Below are positions 6,541 through 8,067 of a DNA stretch of 8,067 nucleotides, one piece after another (position 1 is the first letter of the stretch; each line of letters begins with the position of its first letter). The translations under genes and the position numbers were made by a program. The notes below the pieces were generated by a model, which was not told where the DNA came from, did no database searches, and saw nothing but the letters and a program-made list of their open reading frames with translations. This stretch comes from DATECU01 sp035286745 (GTDB lineage: Bacteria > Acidobacteriota > Vicinamibacteria > Fen-336): NCBI GenBank assembly GCA_035286745.1, contig DATECU010000268.1, positions 1 through 8,067 on the forward strand, given 5' to 3'.

Positions 6541-8067
6541 TCAGATTCGTCTTTCAAGGTTCGGGAAGCTGCGCCACACCGGGACGCCGCAGAAGTGCTG
6601 GCCTTCGGTGCAGATGGGCGAGGTCCGCCCGGCGCGCAGCACGCAGGGCGGGCCCAGGTGGCGGGCCAGCCGCGGGTGCCGGGCGCGGACCTGGTCCAGC
6701 TCGTCCATGGAGGCGCGGTAGATCTCCTCCTGGGCGTTGAAACAGGTGCGCATCACCCACTTGTGGCTCAGGTAGAGGAGGCTTCCGCTCTCGTGAAAGC
6801 GTAACGCCTTTGCATTAGGCATGAGATAGAGAGCGTGCTCCAGAGGAACCCCCAGGTCCAGCAGGCGGTTCTTGGCGGTCCAGGCCCGTTCCATGGCTGC
6901 AGCGTAGAGATCGAGGGCCTCCGGGTTTTGGGCGATCAGGGGCGGGGTAATGTAGTCGGGCCGCGCGGTGTCGGTGAGCGACATCAGCGGCCGGGAGGCC
7001 GGCACCATGCGATGCCGCTGGTCCTGGCTGTCGGCGGTGTGGGAGAGGCGCTTCAAGAAGGTGTAGCTCGGGTGGTGCAGCGCCCGCCCCAGCGGCGAGT
7101 GAACCAGCAGTTGGAGCGTCTCCAGGCGGTAGCGGTTGAGCGAGGGGTTCAGGGCGTGCTCCAGGGCCTGGTCGTCGGGCAGCGACTCAGGGTCGCGACC
7201 CAGCACCGCCCGCACCGCCTCCGCCACCACCGCCTCCGCCCGCGGCGACCAGTCCACCAGGAGCGAGCAGCGCTCGCCGAGCAGAGCGTCCAGCCGGCGA
7301 GCCTCGGCGTCGCCGTCGGACGCCAAACCAGGAAACGAGCGCTCCACGATGGCGTCCTCGGCCAGCGGGCCCTCGCCCACCCGCTCGAAGAAGTCAGGGT
7401 CCAGCTCGCGCACCCGCTGCACCATGGCGGTGACCACGGCCGCGCTCTCCGCCGGGGTGTCCCCGCTCCGCATCATCCGCCATAGCCGGTGCAGCACGAT
7501 GCCGGACAGGGTGTGCACCATGGAGGTGAAGGCCGCCACCGGGATCACATAACGAGCGATCTCGATGGCCTTCTTGTCCGCCTCCCGGGCCACCTTCTTG
7601 CGGCGCTTCTCCGAGGCCTGGGCCGTCAGGTGCCGGATCTCGCCCACCAGGCGGAGGGTGTCGTCCTTGAGGATCCCCGCCAGCTTCCGGTAGACCTCCC
7701 AGGCCGACACCACCGCCTGCTCGAAGACCGCGCGTGCCTCCGGGGAAAGCCCCTCCGGCACCCGGCAGGCGATCTCGTCCAGGCGGACGAAGCGCTGGCT
7801 CGACTGCTCCGAGTTGTAGAACGGGTGGGAGTGCAAGAAGGACCAGACGAACTGCCGGGAGACGTTGGCGAGGCCGAATTCGAAGTGGGCGTGCTGATAG
7901 ACCGTGTGGTGGCCGCCGGCGAAGGTCAGCGGCCCGATCGACTCCCGCTGGGAGAGGGTGACCTCCTCGGGGCCCACCACCCGCGGCGAGTAGCAGGTGC
8001 GGGCGGCAGCGATGGCCGCCGCATACGGCTGCGCCGAGGCGCAGCGCAGGGTGACGATCGGGGGGCA
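6541..8067 (-). CDS. Tandem double-domain ThyX-like flavin-dependent thymidylate synthase family protein (5' end off window)
   Basis: The frame is open to the right edge, so the true start lies outside; 508 residues are visible (residue 1 is the codon at 8067-8065), against roughly 220-250 for ordinary ThyX. ThyX methylates dUMP using FAD and methylenetetrahydrofolate. The first domain (about 1-225) shows a TCYS segment, GHHTVYQHAHFEFG (52-65), then FYNSEQSSQRFV (83-94) and ARYVIP (171-176), all in ThyX order. The second (about 240-474) shows LLVHSPLGRALHHPSYTF, RHR at 351-353, LYLMPNAKALRF and MRTCFNAQEE with Arg440 aligned to the dUMP-contacting arginine of ThyX. The RHR motif is absent from domain 1 (SHP) and the Ser-x-Arg part is absent from domain 2. 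The C-terminus has cysteines 475, 486 and 493. A GTG at 7980 is an internal codon, since ThyX-like sequence continues upstream of it. Family membership is clear; thymidylate synthase activity is uncertain. Confidence 0.82.
   Translation of the reverse strand, partial: CPPIVTLRCASAQPYAAAIAAARTCYSPRVVGPEEVTLSQRESIGPLTFAGGHHTVYQHAHFEFGLANVSRQFVWSFLHSHPFYNSEQSSQRFVRLDEIACRVPEGLSPEARAVFEQAVVSAWEVYRKLAGILKDDTLRLVGEIRHLTAQASEKRRKKVAREADKKAIEIARYVIPVAAFTSMVHTLSGIVLHRLWRMMRSGDTPAESAAVVTAMVQRVRELDPDFFERVGEGPLAEDAIVERSFPGLASDGDAEARRLDALLGERCSLLVDWSPRAEAVVAEAVRAVLGRDPESLPDDQALEHALNPSLNRYRLETLQLLVHSPLGRALHHPSYTFLKRLSHTADSQDQRHRMVPASRPLMSLTDTARPDYITPPLIAQNPEALDLYAAAMERAWTAKNRLLDLGVPLEHALYLMPNAKALRFHESGSLLYLSHKWVMRTCFNAQEEIYRASMDELDQVRARHPRLARHLGPPCVLRAGRTSPICTEGQHFCGVPVWRSFPNLERRI

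Noticed and set aside
6541..7980. GTG at 7980 as the start of the ThyX-like gene
   Set aside because: The same frame continues to 8067 with ThyX-like sequence (AARTCYSPR, matching the ARxCY segment near the ThyX N-terminus), so the gene is cut by the window edge.

Overview
This is a high-GC window dense in genes, with no tRNA, rRNA, CRISPR array or insertion sequence that I can see. It holds five protein genes, two of them cut by the window edges. The GC-rich coding, the Gram-negative-style hybrid histidine kinase and the dispersed intergenic repeats suggest an environmental (soil, sediment or aquifer) proteobacterium-like or Acidobacteriota/Myxococcota-like organism. The sequence alone does not fix the phylum.

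Layout. Positions 1-1407 on the minus strand carry most of a GltD-type FAD/NAD(P)H oxidoreductase with an N-terminal iron-sulfur domain; its 3' end lies off the left edge. A 238-bp divergent spacer (1408-1645) separates it from a plus-strand gene (1646-4195) for a soluble hybrid sensor histidine kinase (GAF-GAF-PAS-HisKA-HATPase-REC). A 296-bp convergent spacer (4196-4491) follows and is built largely of short dispersed-repeat sequences. Positions 4492-8067 on the minus strand are a tightly packed three-gene operon. Read 5' to 3' from the right edge, it encodes a double-domain ThyX-like protein (5' end off the window), a DprE1-like FAD oxidoreductase and a DprE2-like short-chain reductase. The spacings are 4 nt between genes 1 and 2 and a 4-nt ATGA overlap between genes 2 and 3.

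How the genes may work together. DprE1 and DprE2 form the two-step epimerase that converts decaprenylphosphoryl-ribose to decaprenylphosphoryl-D-arabinose in mycobacteria. The pair here keeps the hallmark residues of both partners, so it most likely makes a polyprenyl-phosphate-linked D-arabinofuranose (or a similar 2'-epimerised sugar) for a surface glycan. The other expected enzymes (UbiA-like phosphoribosyl transferase, phosphatase, arabinosyltransferase) are not in this window. The ThyX-like partner is the most unusual item. It has two ThyX folds in tandem with apparently complementary losses: the first keeps the SQR part of the ThyX motif but has lost RHR, and the second keeps RHR but has lost the Ser-x-Arg part. 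Whether it is the cell's thymidylate synthase or a repurposed flavoenzyme cannot be told from the sequence.
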